A stretch of 9,489 nt of DNA, from positions 573-10,061 of the forward strand of contig JAOZUP010000118.1 of assembly GCA_029938595.1 (NCBI GenBank). The letters run 5' to 3'. Both the position numbers and the translations under genes were made by a program. Below are positions 1 through 5,759 of the stretch, piece after piece. Origin of the DNA: Thermoanaerobaculales bacterium. Lineage in GTDB: Bacteria; Acidobacteriota; Thermoanaerobaculia; Thermoanaerobaculales; Sulfomarinibacteraceae. Every line of letters starts with the position of its first letter. Position 1 is the stretch's first letter. A model generated the notes under the pieces. The model had not been told where the DNA came from. It saw only the letters and a program-made list of their open reading frames with translations, and searched no databases.

Positions 1-932
1 CCGACCGATCGACACACGCCGGGGTGATGCACGCCTGCGGTCACGACGTCCACACCACGGTCGGCCTCGGCGCCGCCGAGGTTCTGATGAAGCTCAAGAG
101 CCGGCTGCACGGAACGGTTAAGTTCATTTTTCAGCCCGCCGAGGAGGGCCCACCGCCGGGCGAGGAGGGCGGCGCGAAGCTCATGATCGTCGAGGGTGTC
201 CTTGCCGACCCCGCGCCCGAAGCGATCTTCGGGCTGCACGTGATGCCGATCGCCGAGGCCGGTTTTGTCGGTCTCCGGCCGGGCGGGTTGATGGCCGCCG
301 GCGACCGCTTCACAATCACGATCCACGGCCGCATGACCCACGGCTCCGCACCGCATGACGGAATCGACGCGGTCTACGTGGGATCGCAGGTGGTGGCCGC
401 TCTGCAGGCCCTCGCCTCGCGCGAGATCGATGCCAGAAAGTCGCTCGTGGTCTCGGTCGGCACGTTCAACGGCGGCAGACGGTGGAACATCATCGCCGGC
501 AAGGCGGTGCTCACCGGCACCGTCCGCACCCTCGACGCCGAGACCTGGGCCGAGATCCCAGAGCGTTTTGAACGCATCGTGGCCGGGATCTGCGAGGCCA
601 ACCGTGCAACCTACGAGCTCGAGTACGAGCGCATCGCACCCGTGGTGGACAACGACACCGGGTTGGCGGCCTTCGCCGTAGAATCGCTGTCGCGCAGCCT
701 GGGTGCGGACCACGTGCTCGAGGTCCCGCCGATCATGGCGGCGGAGGACTTCGCCTACTTCCAGCAAAAGGTACCCGGGGTGTATTTCTTCCTCGGGGTC
801 GCCAACGCCGCCGAGGGCTGGACCGACTACGTTCACACCCCAACCTTCCGTCCCGACGAGTCCGCCATCGTCACCGGGGTGACGGCTGCAGCCTCGCTGC
901 TGGCAGACTTCACGGCGGCGGATCAGAATTGA
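1..932 (+). CDS. M20 family metallo-amidohydrolase (M20D-like), 5' end missing
   Basis: Zinc/manganese-dependent hydrolase of the M20D type, which covers hippurate hydrolase, IAA-amino-acid hydrolase and N-acetyl-diaminopimelate deacetylase. It cleaves N-acyl or N-aminoacyl amides. The reading frame is open from base 3 with no stop, so the N-terminus (roughly 80-100 residues) lies outside the window. Visible metal-site motifs in order: HACGHDVH (codons at about 30-53), QPAEEG, GLHV and, near the end, VHTPTF. The central lid domain starts near GDRFTITIHGRMTHGSAPH, and AAEDFAYF is also typical. The stop TGA at 930-932 overlaps the TTG start of the haem oxidase gene, so the two are probably co-transcribed and translationally coupled, although their functions look unrelated. 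The physiological substrate cannot be decided from sequence. Family call is firm; subfamily is not. Confidence 0.93.
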   Translation, partial: DRSTHAGVMHACGHDVHTTVGLGAAEVLMKLKSRLHGTVKFIFQPAEEGPPPGEEGGAKLMIVEGVLADPAPEAIFGLHVMPIAEAGFVGLRPGGLMAAGDRFTITIHGRMTHGSAPHDGIDAVYVGSQVVAALQALASREIDARKSLVVSVGTFNGGRRWNIIAGKAVLTGTVRTLDAETWAEIPERFERIVAGICEANRATYELEYERIAPVVDNDTGLAAFAVESLSRSLGADHVLEVPPIMAAEDFAYFQQKVPGVYFFLGVANAAEGWTDYVHTPTFRPDESAIVTGVTAAASLLADFTAADQN

Positions 933-2305
933 AGACCCGGGTCGCCATCGTCGGCGGCGGCATCACCGGCCTTGCAGCCGCCGCCTGGCTCGAGCACGAT
1001 CACAGGATCGATGATCTCCTGGTCATCGAGTCCTCGAGCAGGGCCGGTGGCAAGATCCGTTCCGAGATCGATGCCGGATACACCGTCGAGTGGGGGCCGC
1101 AGGGATTCCTGGACAACGCTCCCGACACCCTCGAGCTGACCCGCATCCAGGGTCTCGGTGACGCCCTGGTGCAGGCCGACGAAGGAGCGGCCGACCGCTT
1201 CATCCTCCGCGGCGGGCGATTGCGCCGGGTCGCCGCCTCGCCGCTCGCCTTCATGCTCTCCGACATTCTGCCCCTCGGCGGCCGCCTGAGGCTGATCGCC
1301 GAGCCCTTCGCCCGCACCCGCCCCGACCACGACGAAACGGTCTTCGACTTTGCCCGCCGCCGCATCGGCCGCCGTGCGGCCGAGGTCCTGGTGGACGCCA
1401 TGGTGACCGGGGTCTTCGCCGGAGACTCACGAGAGCTGTCGCTCGCCGCCACCTTTCCCAGGATGGCTGCGATGGAGGCCGAGCACGGTTCGCTGACCCG
1501 AGCCATGATCGCCAAGATGCGTGCGGCACGACGCGAGGGCGCGCGGTCGGGCGGACCCTCGGGGCCGGGCGGAACGCTGACCAGCTTCTCGGGCGGCATG
1601 GCCCGCCTCCCTGACAGCCTGGCCGAGGGCCTCGGAGATCGGCTCCTTCTCGGGCGAGGCGTGCAGAAGCTCCAGGTGGACGGCGAAAGCTTCATCCTGA
1701 CCACCGATGCGGGGGACATCGAGGCGCAATCCGTCCTCCTCACCCTCCCCGCAGAGCGCGCGGCGCGTCTGCTCGAGAACACCGCGCCCGCGGCCGTGAA
1801 GCCCCTTTCAGAAATCCCGACCGCCCCAATTGCGGTAGTCATGCTGGCATACGACGCCAACGCGTTCGGGCGGCCCGTGCACGGCTTCGGCTTCCTGGTA
1901 CCCCGCGGCGAGGAGCCGGGTCTGCTCGGCACCCTCTACTGCCACGACATCTTCCCGGGCCAGGCCCCTACGGGATCGCTCTTCCTCCGCGCCATGGTCG
2001 GCGGCGCCCGCGCACCCGCAGCCGTCGCTCTCGACGACGACGAGCTGATCGCGCTGGTGCGGGCCGCGCTCGAGCGCATCCTCGGCGCCGACCCAGAGCC
2101 CGATCGAGTGTGGACCATGCGCTGGGAGAAGGGCATTTCGCAGTACACGGTCGGTCACCTCGACCGCGTCGCCGCCGCCGAGGAGGCGGCCGGCAACGCC
2201 GGCATCGAGCTCGCCGGATCACCCTACCGAGGCGTCTCGGTCAACGATTGCATCAAGCAAGCGAGGGTGGCAGCGACGCGAGTCGTTCAGCGACTGCGTC
2301 GCTGA
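929..2305 (+). CDS. hemY: Protoporphyrinogen/coproporphyrinogen III oxidase (HemY/CgoX family)
   Basis: Oxygen-dependent FAD flavoenzyme of late haem synthesis. It oxidises protoporphyrinogen IX, or coproporphyrinogen III in the coproporphyrin-dependent branch. The 458-residue length fits the family (about 450-480). An N-terminal Rossmann motif, VGGGITGLAAAAWLE (residues 8-22), is followed by VIESSSRAGGKI at the end of the second strand, then the family signature EWGPQGFLDNAP. The C-terminus has the FAD-contact motif AGSPYRGVSVNDCIKQ. The start is TTG at 929, inside the stop of the upstream gene (TTGA). No ATG lies before the Rossmann motif, so TTG is the only reasonable choice. The final stop is the first triplet of a 7-bp tandem repeat. 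HemY and CgoX cannot be separated without the other haem genes, which are not in the window. A general amine-oxidase-like function is much less likely. Confidence 0.92.
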   Translation: MKTRVAIVGGGITGLAAAAWLEHDHRIDDLLVIESSSRAGGKIRSEIDAGYTVEWGPQGFLDNAPDTLELTRIQGLGDALVQADEGAADRFILRGGRLRRVAASPLAFMLSDILPLGGRLRLIAEPFARTRPDHDETVFDFARRRIGRRAAEVLVDAMVTGVFAGDSRELSLAATFPRMAAMEAEHGSLTRAMIAKMRAARREGARSGGPSGPGGTLTSFSGGMARLPDSLAEGLGDRLLLGRGVQKLQVDGESFILTTDAGDIEAQSVLLTLPAERAARLLENTAPAAVKPLSEIPTAPIAVVMLAYDANAFGRPVHGFGFLVPRGEEPGLLGTLYCHDIFPGQAPTGSLFLRAMVGGARAPAAVALDDDELIALVRAALERILGADPEPDRVWTMRWEKGISQYTVGHLDRVAAAEEAAGNAGIELAGSPYRGVSVNDCIKQARVAATRVVQRLRR

Positions 2306-2337
2306 GTTTTGAGTTCTTAGTTTTGAGTTTTGAGTTT
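2303..2337. repeat. 7-bp tandem repeat (tgagttt x5)
   Basis: Five head-to-tail heptamers: tgagttt, tgagttc, ttagttt, tgagttt, tgagttt. The first unit supplies the TGA stop of the haem oxidase gene. The tract is AT-rich in an otherwise GC-rich window. It resembles the short tandemly repeated heptanucleotide (STRR-type) repeats known from other bacterial genomes; that relationship is inference. Confidence 0.8.
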
Positions 2338-2359
2338 TCCCACACCCACCCATAAGAAA

Positions 2360-2430
2360 CCCGCAGATCACGCAGATTGACGCAGATAGGTCTTTCTATA
2401 TTGATCTGCGTTATCTGCGTTATCTGCGGG
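2360..2430. repeat. Inverted repeat of cgcagat units, possible bidirectional terminator
   Basis: The left arm at 2360-2387 contains cccgcagat followed by two acgcagat units. The right arm at 2404-2430 is its reverse complement with one substitution and one bulge, around a 16-nt loop. The hairpin lies between the convergent ends of the haem oxidase gene (2305) and the prenyltransferase gene (2453), where a two-way terminator would be useful. No strong U-tract follows on the plus strand. C-rich and G-rich tracts just outside the arms (2343-2352 and 2438-2452) could extend the pairing weakly. The repeated unit suggests an interspersed repeat family rather than a purpose-built terminator. Confidence 0.75.
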
Positions 2431-2452
2431 TAAATTTGGGCGGGTGGGTGGG

Positions 2453-3337
2453 TCAATGCGACGCGTTGATCACTACCGCGGCGACTGCAAGCCAGATCAC
2501 GACGCAGATCAGCAGCGGGCGGTCGGTGAGGAGGACGCGGGTGGGGCTGCCTCCGAGCTCGTGTTTGTGGAGCAGGTAGAGATAGCGGAAAAGGCCGTAG
2601 AGAACTATCGGCACGGTCGCCAGCAGTCCCTCCGAGCCAACCTTGGCGACGGTGTCCGGAGCCACGGTGTAGAGGGCATAGGCGAGCACGGTCGCACCGA
2701 GGACGACGCTGATCGCCTGGTCCACCATCGGCAGGGTGTAGTGGCCGAGGACCACCCGGTGGTTGCCGGCCTCGTCGCCAAGCAGCGCCAGCTCGGAGCG
2801 GCGTTTGCCGAGCGCCAGGTAAAGGGCCAGCAGGTACGCAACGAGGAGGATCCAGTGCGACACCGGCACGTCGATGGCGACCGCCCCACCGACTACGCGG
2901 AGCACAAATCCCGCCGCCACCACCAGCACGTCGAGGAAGACCGCCCGCTTGAGCACCGCCGAGTACAGGAGCACCAGCGCGACGTAGGCGACGACCACTG
3001 CAGGAAACCAGCCGCCGAGCCAAACGGCGATGGCGATAGCCGCCGCCGTCAGCATTACCGCCACGGCCAGAGCTGTCGCGACCGAGACCTCGCCCGACGC
3101 GATGGCACGGTTCTTCTTGATCGGGTGCGAGCGGTCGGCCTCGCGGTCGATCACATCGTTGATCAGGTAGACGGCAGAGGAGGCGGCGCAGAAGGCGGCC
3201 ACCGCGGCCAAGCTCCGCGCCCAGGCCACCGGATCGTGCACCAGCCCCGAGAACACGATCGGCGCGAGCACGAATCCGTTCTTGAGCCACTGCTCGGGCC
3301 GCATGCTGCGAATGAGGGCGAGAGTCTTCTCGGTCAC
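2453..3337 (-). CDS. UbiA-family prenyltransferase, decaprenyl-phosphate phosphoribosyltransferase-like
   Basis: Polytopic membrane protein of 294 residues. The closest recognised subgroup transfers 5-phosphoribose from PRPP to a polyprenyl phosphate, the first committed step to polyprenyl-phosphoryl-arabinose/ribose. It begins with the subgroup-like RPEQWLKN (residues 13-20). The first Asp-rich motif is NDVIDREADRSHPIKKNRAIASG (N60, D61, D64, D68). The second conserved segment is YSAVLKRAVFLDVLVVAAGFVLR (residues 125-147), followed by ALGKRRSEL near 176-183. Hydrophobic helices fill the rest. The start is GTG at 3337, with a weak GGA upstream; an in-frame ATG at 3304 (M12) is possible, but it lies right against the conserved RPEQWLKN. 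No epimerase (DprE1/DprE2-like) or arabinosyltransferase partner is in the window. Other UbiA enzymes (menaquinone, haem O) fit less well. Confidence 0.88.
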   Translation of the reverse strand: MTEKTLALIRSMRPEQWLKNGFVLAPIVFSGLVHDPVAWARSLAAVAAFCAASSAVYLINDVIDREADRSHPIKKNRAIASGEVSVATALAVAVMLTAAAIAIAVWLGGWFPAVVVAYVALVLLYSAVLKRAVFLDVLVVAAGFVLRVVGGAVAIDVPVSHWILLVAYLLALYLALGKRRSELALLGDEAGNHRVVLGHYTLPMVDQAISVVLGATVLAYALYTVAPDTVAKVGSEGLLATVPIVLYGLFRYLYLLHKHELGGSPTRVLLTDRPLLICVVIWLAVAAVVINASH

Positions 3338-3580
3338 CGTTCCATTCTATCCCGTGCCCACCCAGTTACTGGCGGGCCCACGAATATTCCGGGACGCCGT
3401 AGGCGGGTCGTTCACGGCCCGCCGCCCGGGATCTTCCGGGCAGCATCGGGTTTGAAGCATCCGACGAGATTCAGGTGGCGGGCCCTGAAGGACGCGCCTA
3501 CGGTTTCTTGAGACGATCGTAACGATCAGGAGCCGGAAGAGAATCCGAGATTCGAAATCTCTGGATGGGGTTGTGCGGGC

Positions 3581-3606
3581 ATTCCTAATTCCTAATTCCT
3601 AATCCT
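3581..3606. repeat. 7-bp tandem repeat (attccta x3 plus partial)
   Basis: Three exact attccta heptamers (3581-3601) are followed by a truncated, imperfect unit (atcct). The unit length matches the tgagttt tract at 2303-2337, but the sequence differs. It lies directly upstream of the presumed promoter and ribosome-binding site of the lipoprotein gene. Confidence 0.8.
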
Positions 3607-3632
3607 GCGCGTCCTGCTAGGATGCGCTTTGC

Positions 3633-3637
3633 GGAGG
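3633..3637 (+). promoter_or_regulatory. Ribosome-binding site of the lipoprotein gene
   Basis: GGAGG lies 6 nt before the ATG at 3644. It decides the start in favour of this ATG over the in-frame TTG at 3629, which would place the GGAGG inside the coding region. Confidence 0.75.
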
Positions 3638-3643
3638 CCCTGC

Positions 3644-4786
3644 ATGTACCGGACCCGAATCGCTCTCCTCGCTCTGCTCTGTCTGCCTCTGACGGCCTGC
3701 TTCGAGGAGCCGATCCGCGAGCATCTCCATCTATCCCTGCGTGGTGACGGTCCGGTCGTCGTCACGGTCGTGCAGGAGGTGACGCCATCGAACGACATCG
3801 GCGACAACCCCGAGCTCACCGATCGTCTCGAGGAGTCGCGCGACACGATCGACTACAGCCTCGACCCGTGGAGCCAGCGCTTTGCTCTGCTCGAGCCGCT
3901 GGCCGAGCACGTCAGCATTGAACGAGTCGACGGGGAGCTGCGGCGTTCGATCCACAGCGGTGTTCTCTCCTCGTTCGACGAGGTGCTGCGAATGGTCGAG
4001 GCGGACGGGCTCACCGGTAGCCTCGAAGTCGTCGACGGCACAGCGGAGCTCGAGCTCTTCCCCACAGGCGGGTCCCGCGCGACCTACACCCAGAGGCAGG
4101 ATACCGACCGCCTCCTCAGCGAGTGGTCGGCTGTGCTGGCCGTTTATTTTGAGTCCGTTGTCGCCCTCTATGCTCATCTCGACGAGCAACCCAATCGGGC
4201 GGTGCCGTGTTTCGCCCACATCTTCGACAAACACGAGGGCCTGGGAAACACCGGACCTCTCGAACCGGTCGAGGAGAATCTGGTCGTGCGGGTCAAGGAC
4301 GCCATGGAAGAGGTCGCCTTCGCCCTCATGGTCCCGAGCGGCCAGGCGTTCTCGCTCAACGAGCTGACTCGGCTCGTCTACGACCCCTTCCCGGCCCGCC
4401 TGACAATCGCAGTGATTGGAGAGGTCCTGGGGTCGGAAGGGCTCGAGGCCGGCGCCGATTTCTTCGATCGGCCGCCAGTGGACGGGTGGAACGCGCTCAA
4501 ATCGCTCGAGGGGCGTTGGATATCGCCCGATCTCGTGACTGCGGCCGCCGCCCCGGTGTCCGACGACCGTCAGCCGGACCCGGATATCCTCGTTCTCGCC
4601 TCGACGCCGCGGCGCTATTTCCCGCCGCCGGACGCGGCCGAGGTGGAGTCGGCGATCGTCGCCGGGCTGGTTCCCGAGGAGATGCTGCGACTGGTCTGGC
4701 GGCCGCCGCCGACCGCTGACGCCGACAAGGAATCGGTGGACTGGTTGGCGGTGATGGCGAACGCCGAAACCTCGGTCCCCGACTGA
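3644..4786 (+). CDS. Predicted lipoprotein of unknown function
   Basis: A 380-residue exported protein that I do not recognise. It begins MYRTRIALLALLCLPLTAC: a short positive n-region, a hydrophobic core and a lipobox LTAC with the lipidated Cys at 19. Phe rather than Asp follows the Cys, which by the usual sorting rule favours the outer membrane. The mature part is acidic, mixed alpha/beta in appearance, with no further transmembrane segment and no metal- or cofactor-binding motif I can name. The ATG is chosen for its GGAGG and because it gives a clean signal peptide. Codon third positions stay GC-rich to the stop, so the C-terminus is real coding sequence. The last 172 bp overlap the end of the convergent cytochrome-like gene. 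Whether it is linked to the redox operon facing it is unknown. Confidence 0.85.
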   Translation: MYRTRIALLALLCLPLTACFEEPIREHLHLSLRGDGPVVVTVVQEVTPSNDIGDNPELTDRLEESRDTIDYSLDPWSQRFALLEPLAEHVSIERVDGELRRSIHSGVLSSFDEVLRMVEADGLTGSLEVVDGTAELELFPTGGSRATYTQRQDTDRLLSEWSAVLAVYFESVVALYAHLDEQPNRAVPCFAHIFDKHEGLGNTGPLEPVEENLVVRVKDAMEEVAFALMVPSGQAFSLNELTRLVYDPFPARLTIAVIGEVLGSEGLEAGADFFDRPPVDGWNALKSLEGRWISPDLVTAAAAPVSDDRQPDPDILVLASTPRRYFPPPDAAEVESAIVAGLVPEEMLRLVWRPPPTADADKESVDWLAVMANAETSVPD

Positions 4787-5211
4787 TCGGCAGCCTTCCG
4801 CCCCAGCGCCCGCACTTTGTGAATGGCGAAGGCTGCCACCCACAGCAACGAGCTTGCGACGTGGACCCAGATCCAGGTGCGCCGCCACCCGGGATCGACG
4901 GCCACCTGGAGGAGATAGCCCGACGCCACCATCGGCAGGAAGAGCGCCAGCAACCCGAGACCGGAGGTGCGTCCGCGGCGGCCGTTACGGAGCTTGGCGA
5001 TGGCGTGGACACTCCAGATCACACCGATCGCAAATACCAGCAGCGGCGCTGAGAGCACGTGCAGGTGTTGTACCAGGGGCTGCCACGGGTGGTTGACCAC
5101 CGCCCACTCGTCGGCCGGCTCGACCAGGTAGCGCATCCAGGCGTAAACCAGACCGGTGCCGCAGACCGCCAGGTTGGCGAGATGGAGAAAGACCGCTTGG
5201 CCGCGGCTCAC
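4615..5211 (-). CDS. Four-helix membrane cytochrome b-like protein (DUF4405/b561-like)
   Basis: Integral membrane protein of 198 residues with four predicted helices (about 6-28, 51-73, 85-105, 113-133). Histidines fall at helix positions typical of haem b ligation: H10, H49/H51 and H69, H117 and H131. The best match from memory is the DUF4405 / cytochrome b561-type fold, which passes electrons between the quinone pool and periplasmic redox proteins. The start is GTG at 5211, inside the stop of the FMN-binding gene (GTGA), so translation is probably coupled. Residues after about 140 are Ser/Ala/Gly/Thr-rich and read through the antisense of the lipoprotein gene. That tail is probably not a conserved domain. 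Being the last gene of the operon next to a flavinylated protein supports an electron-entry role. Haem binding is inferred, not shown. Confidence 0.78.
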   Translation of the reverse strand: MSRGQAVFLHLANLAVCGTGLVYAWMRYLVEPADEWAVVNHPWQPLVQHLHVLSAPLLVFAIGVIWSVHAIAKLRNGRRGRTSGLGLLALFLPMVASGYLLQVAVDPGWRRTWIWVHVASSLLWVAAFAIHKVRALGRKAADQSGTEVSAFAITANQSTDSLSASAVGGGRQTSRSISSGTSPATIADSTSAASGGGK

Positions 5212-5759
5212 TGAGAGCTCTCTTCAGCCATCACGGCGTGGAGCGCCAGTACCCGTCGCACCGCCTCGGTCGTGGAGCGGGCGGTGAGGGTGGCGCCTGT
5301 CACCGGCCGGATATCGCGTTTGAGGGCGAGGTCGTCGTCCAGCTTCTGCCCCTCGTACTGTTCGTACCACGCCTTGCGGGGCATGTACTCCAGCGGCTCG
5401 CGGAAGGTCACGACCTCCACCCGTCGCACCGTACCGTCCGCGTCGAGCACGACCATCACAGTCTCCGGCAGGGTGCGCACGCGATGGGTGTCGAGGTAGG
5501 CCCACCCGCGCACGGCGCCGTCGGCGCCCCTCGCCACATAGCGCGTGGCAAGCGAGCTCGACACCTCGGCGCCGCTATCATCGGCAACCCTCCTCCGCTG
5601 CTCGTCGCTCAGAAAGAGCGTCTGCCTCTCGGTGGCCGCATCCGGAAAGGCCAGCGCCAGCGCCTCATCGACGGTGATCAGGACCGTGGCCCACGCAGCG
5701 CCCCACACCAGGAGCGCCGCGCACGCAACGATCCAACGGAACCCCAATCCTCTCTTCAA
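5208..5759 (-). CDS. Exported FMN-binding domain protein with covalent flavinylation motif
   Basis: A 183-residue periplasmic or membrane-anchored protein. A hydrophobic N-terminus (residues 9-24, ending GAAWA) looks like a Sec signal with cleavage near 24; non-cleaved anchoring is possible. The C-terminal half matches the FMN-binding domain family (as in NqrC, RnfG and NosR). VMVVLDADGTVRRVEVV forms the strand pair, EPLEYMP follows, and then DIRPVTGATLTARSTTEAV (residues 149-167). In that family ApbE links FMN through a phosphoester to the last Thr/Ser of [ST]GA[TS], which here is Thr157. The apbE gene two places upstream in the same operon supports modification. The start is TTG at 5759, overlapping the porin stop (TTGA); no ATG precedes the signal peptide. 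The likely role is one-flavin electron carriage outside the cytoplasm. Confidence 0.88.
   Translation of the reverse strand: MKRGLGFRWIVACAALLVWGAAWATVLITVDEALALAFPDAATERQTLFLSDEQRRRVADDSGAEVSSSLATRYVARGADGAVRGWAYLDTHRVRTLPETVMVVLDADGTVRRVEVVTFREPLEYMPRKAWYEQYEGQKLDDDLALKRDIRPVTGATLTARSTTEAVRRVLALHAVMAEESSQ

Larger units (their letters stand above)
3338..3643. other. Divergent intergenic region with hairpins
   Basis: This 306-bp gap separates the divergent prenyltransferase and lipoprotein starts and holds no convincing gene. It contains a direct repeat tggcgggccc at 3370-3379 and 3476-3485, and an inverted pair ccgtaggcg (3397-3405) / cgcctacgg (3495-3503). It also has small hairpins at 3425-3440 (cccgg/ccggg) and 3547-3561 (gagatt/aatctc), and the heptamer tract at 3581-3606. 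TGCTAGGAT at 3615-3623 resembles an extended -10 box for the lipoprotein gene, but no good -35 box is seen. Confidence 0.6.

Noticed and set aside
1000..1932. 310-residue minus-strand frame inside the haem oxidase gene
   Set aside because: Arg/Ser/Pro-rich composition typical of antisense to GC-rich coding sequence; the plus-strand gene carries full family motifs.
2303..2430. Possible CRISPR array from repeated short words
   Set aside because: Units are 7-9 bp, contiguous or inverted, with no regular spacers and no cas genes nearby.
2253..3290. 345-residue minus-strand frame across the repeats at 2303-2430
   Set aside because: Its C-terminal part is translated from the tandem and inverted repeats, and the rest is an Arg/Gly-rich shadow of the prenyltransferase gene in another frame.
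2444..3511. 355-residue open frame on the plus strand opposite the prenyltransferase gene
   Set aside because: His/Arg/Asp-rich, no domain or hydrophobic pattern, and exactly antisense to a clear UbiA gene; a GC-rich shadow.
3731..4888. 385-residue minus-strand frame opposite the lipoprotein gene
   Set aside because: No start signal and no recognisable domain. The opposite strand has a lipobox, GGAGG and proper codon bias.
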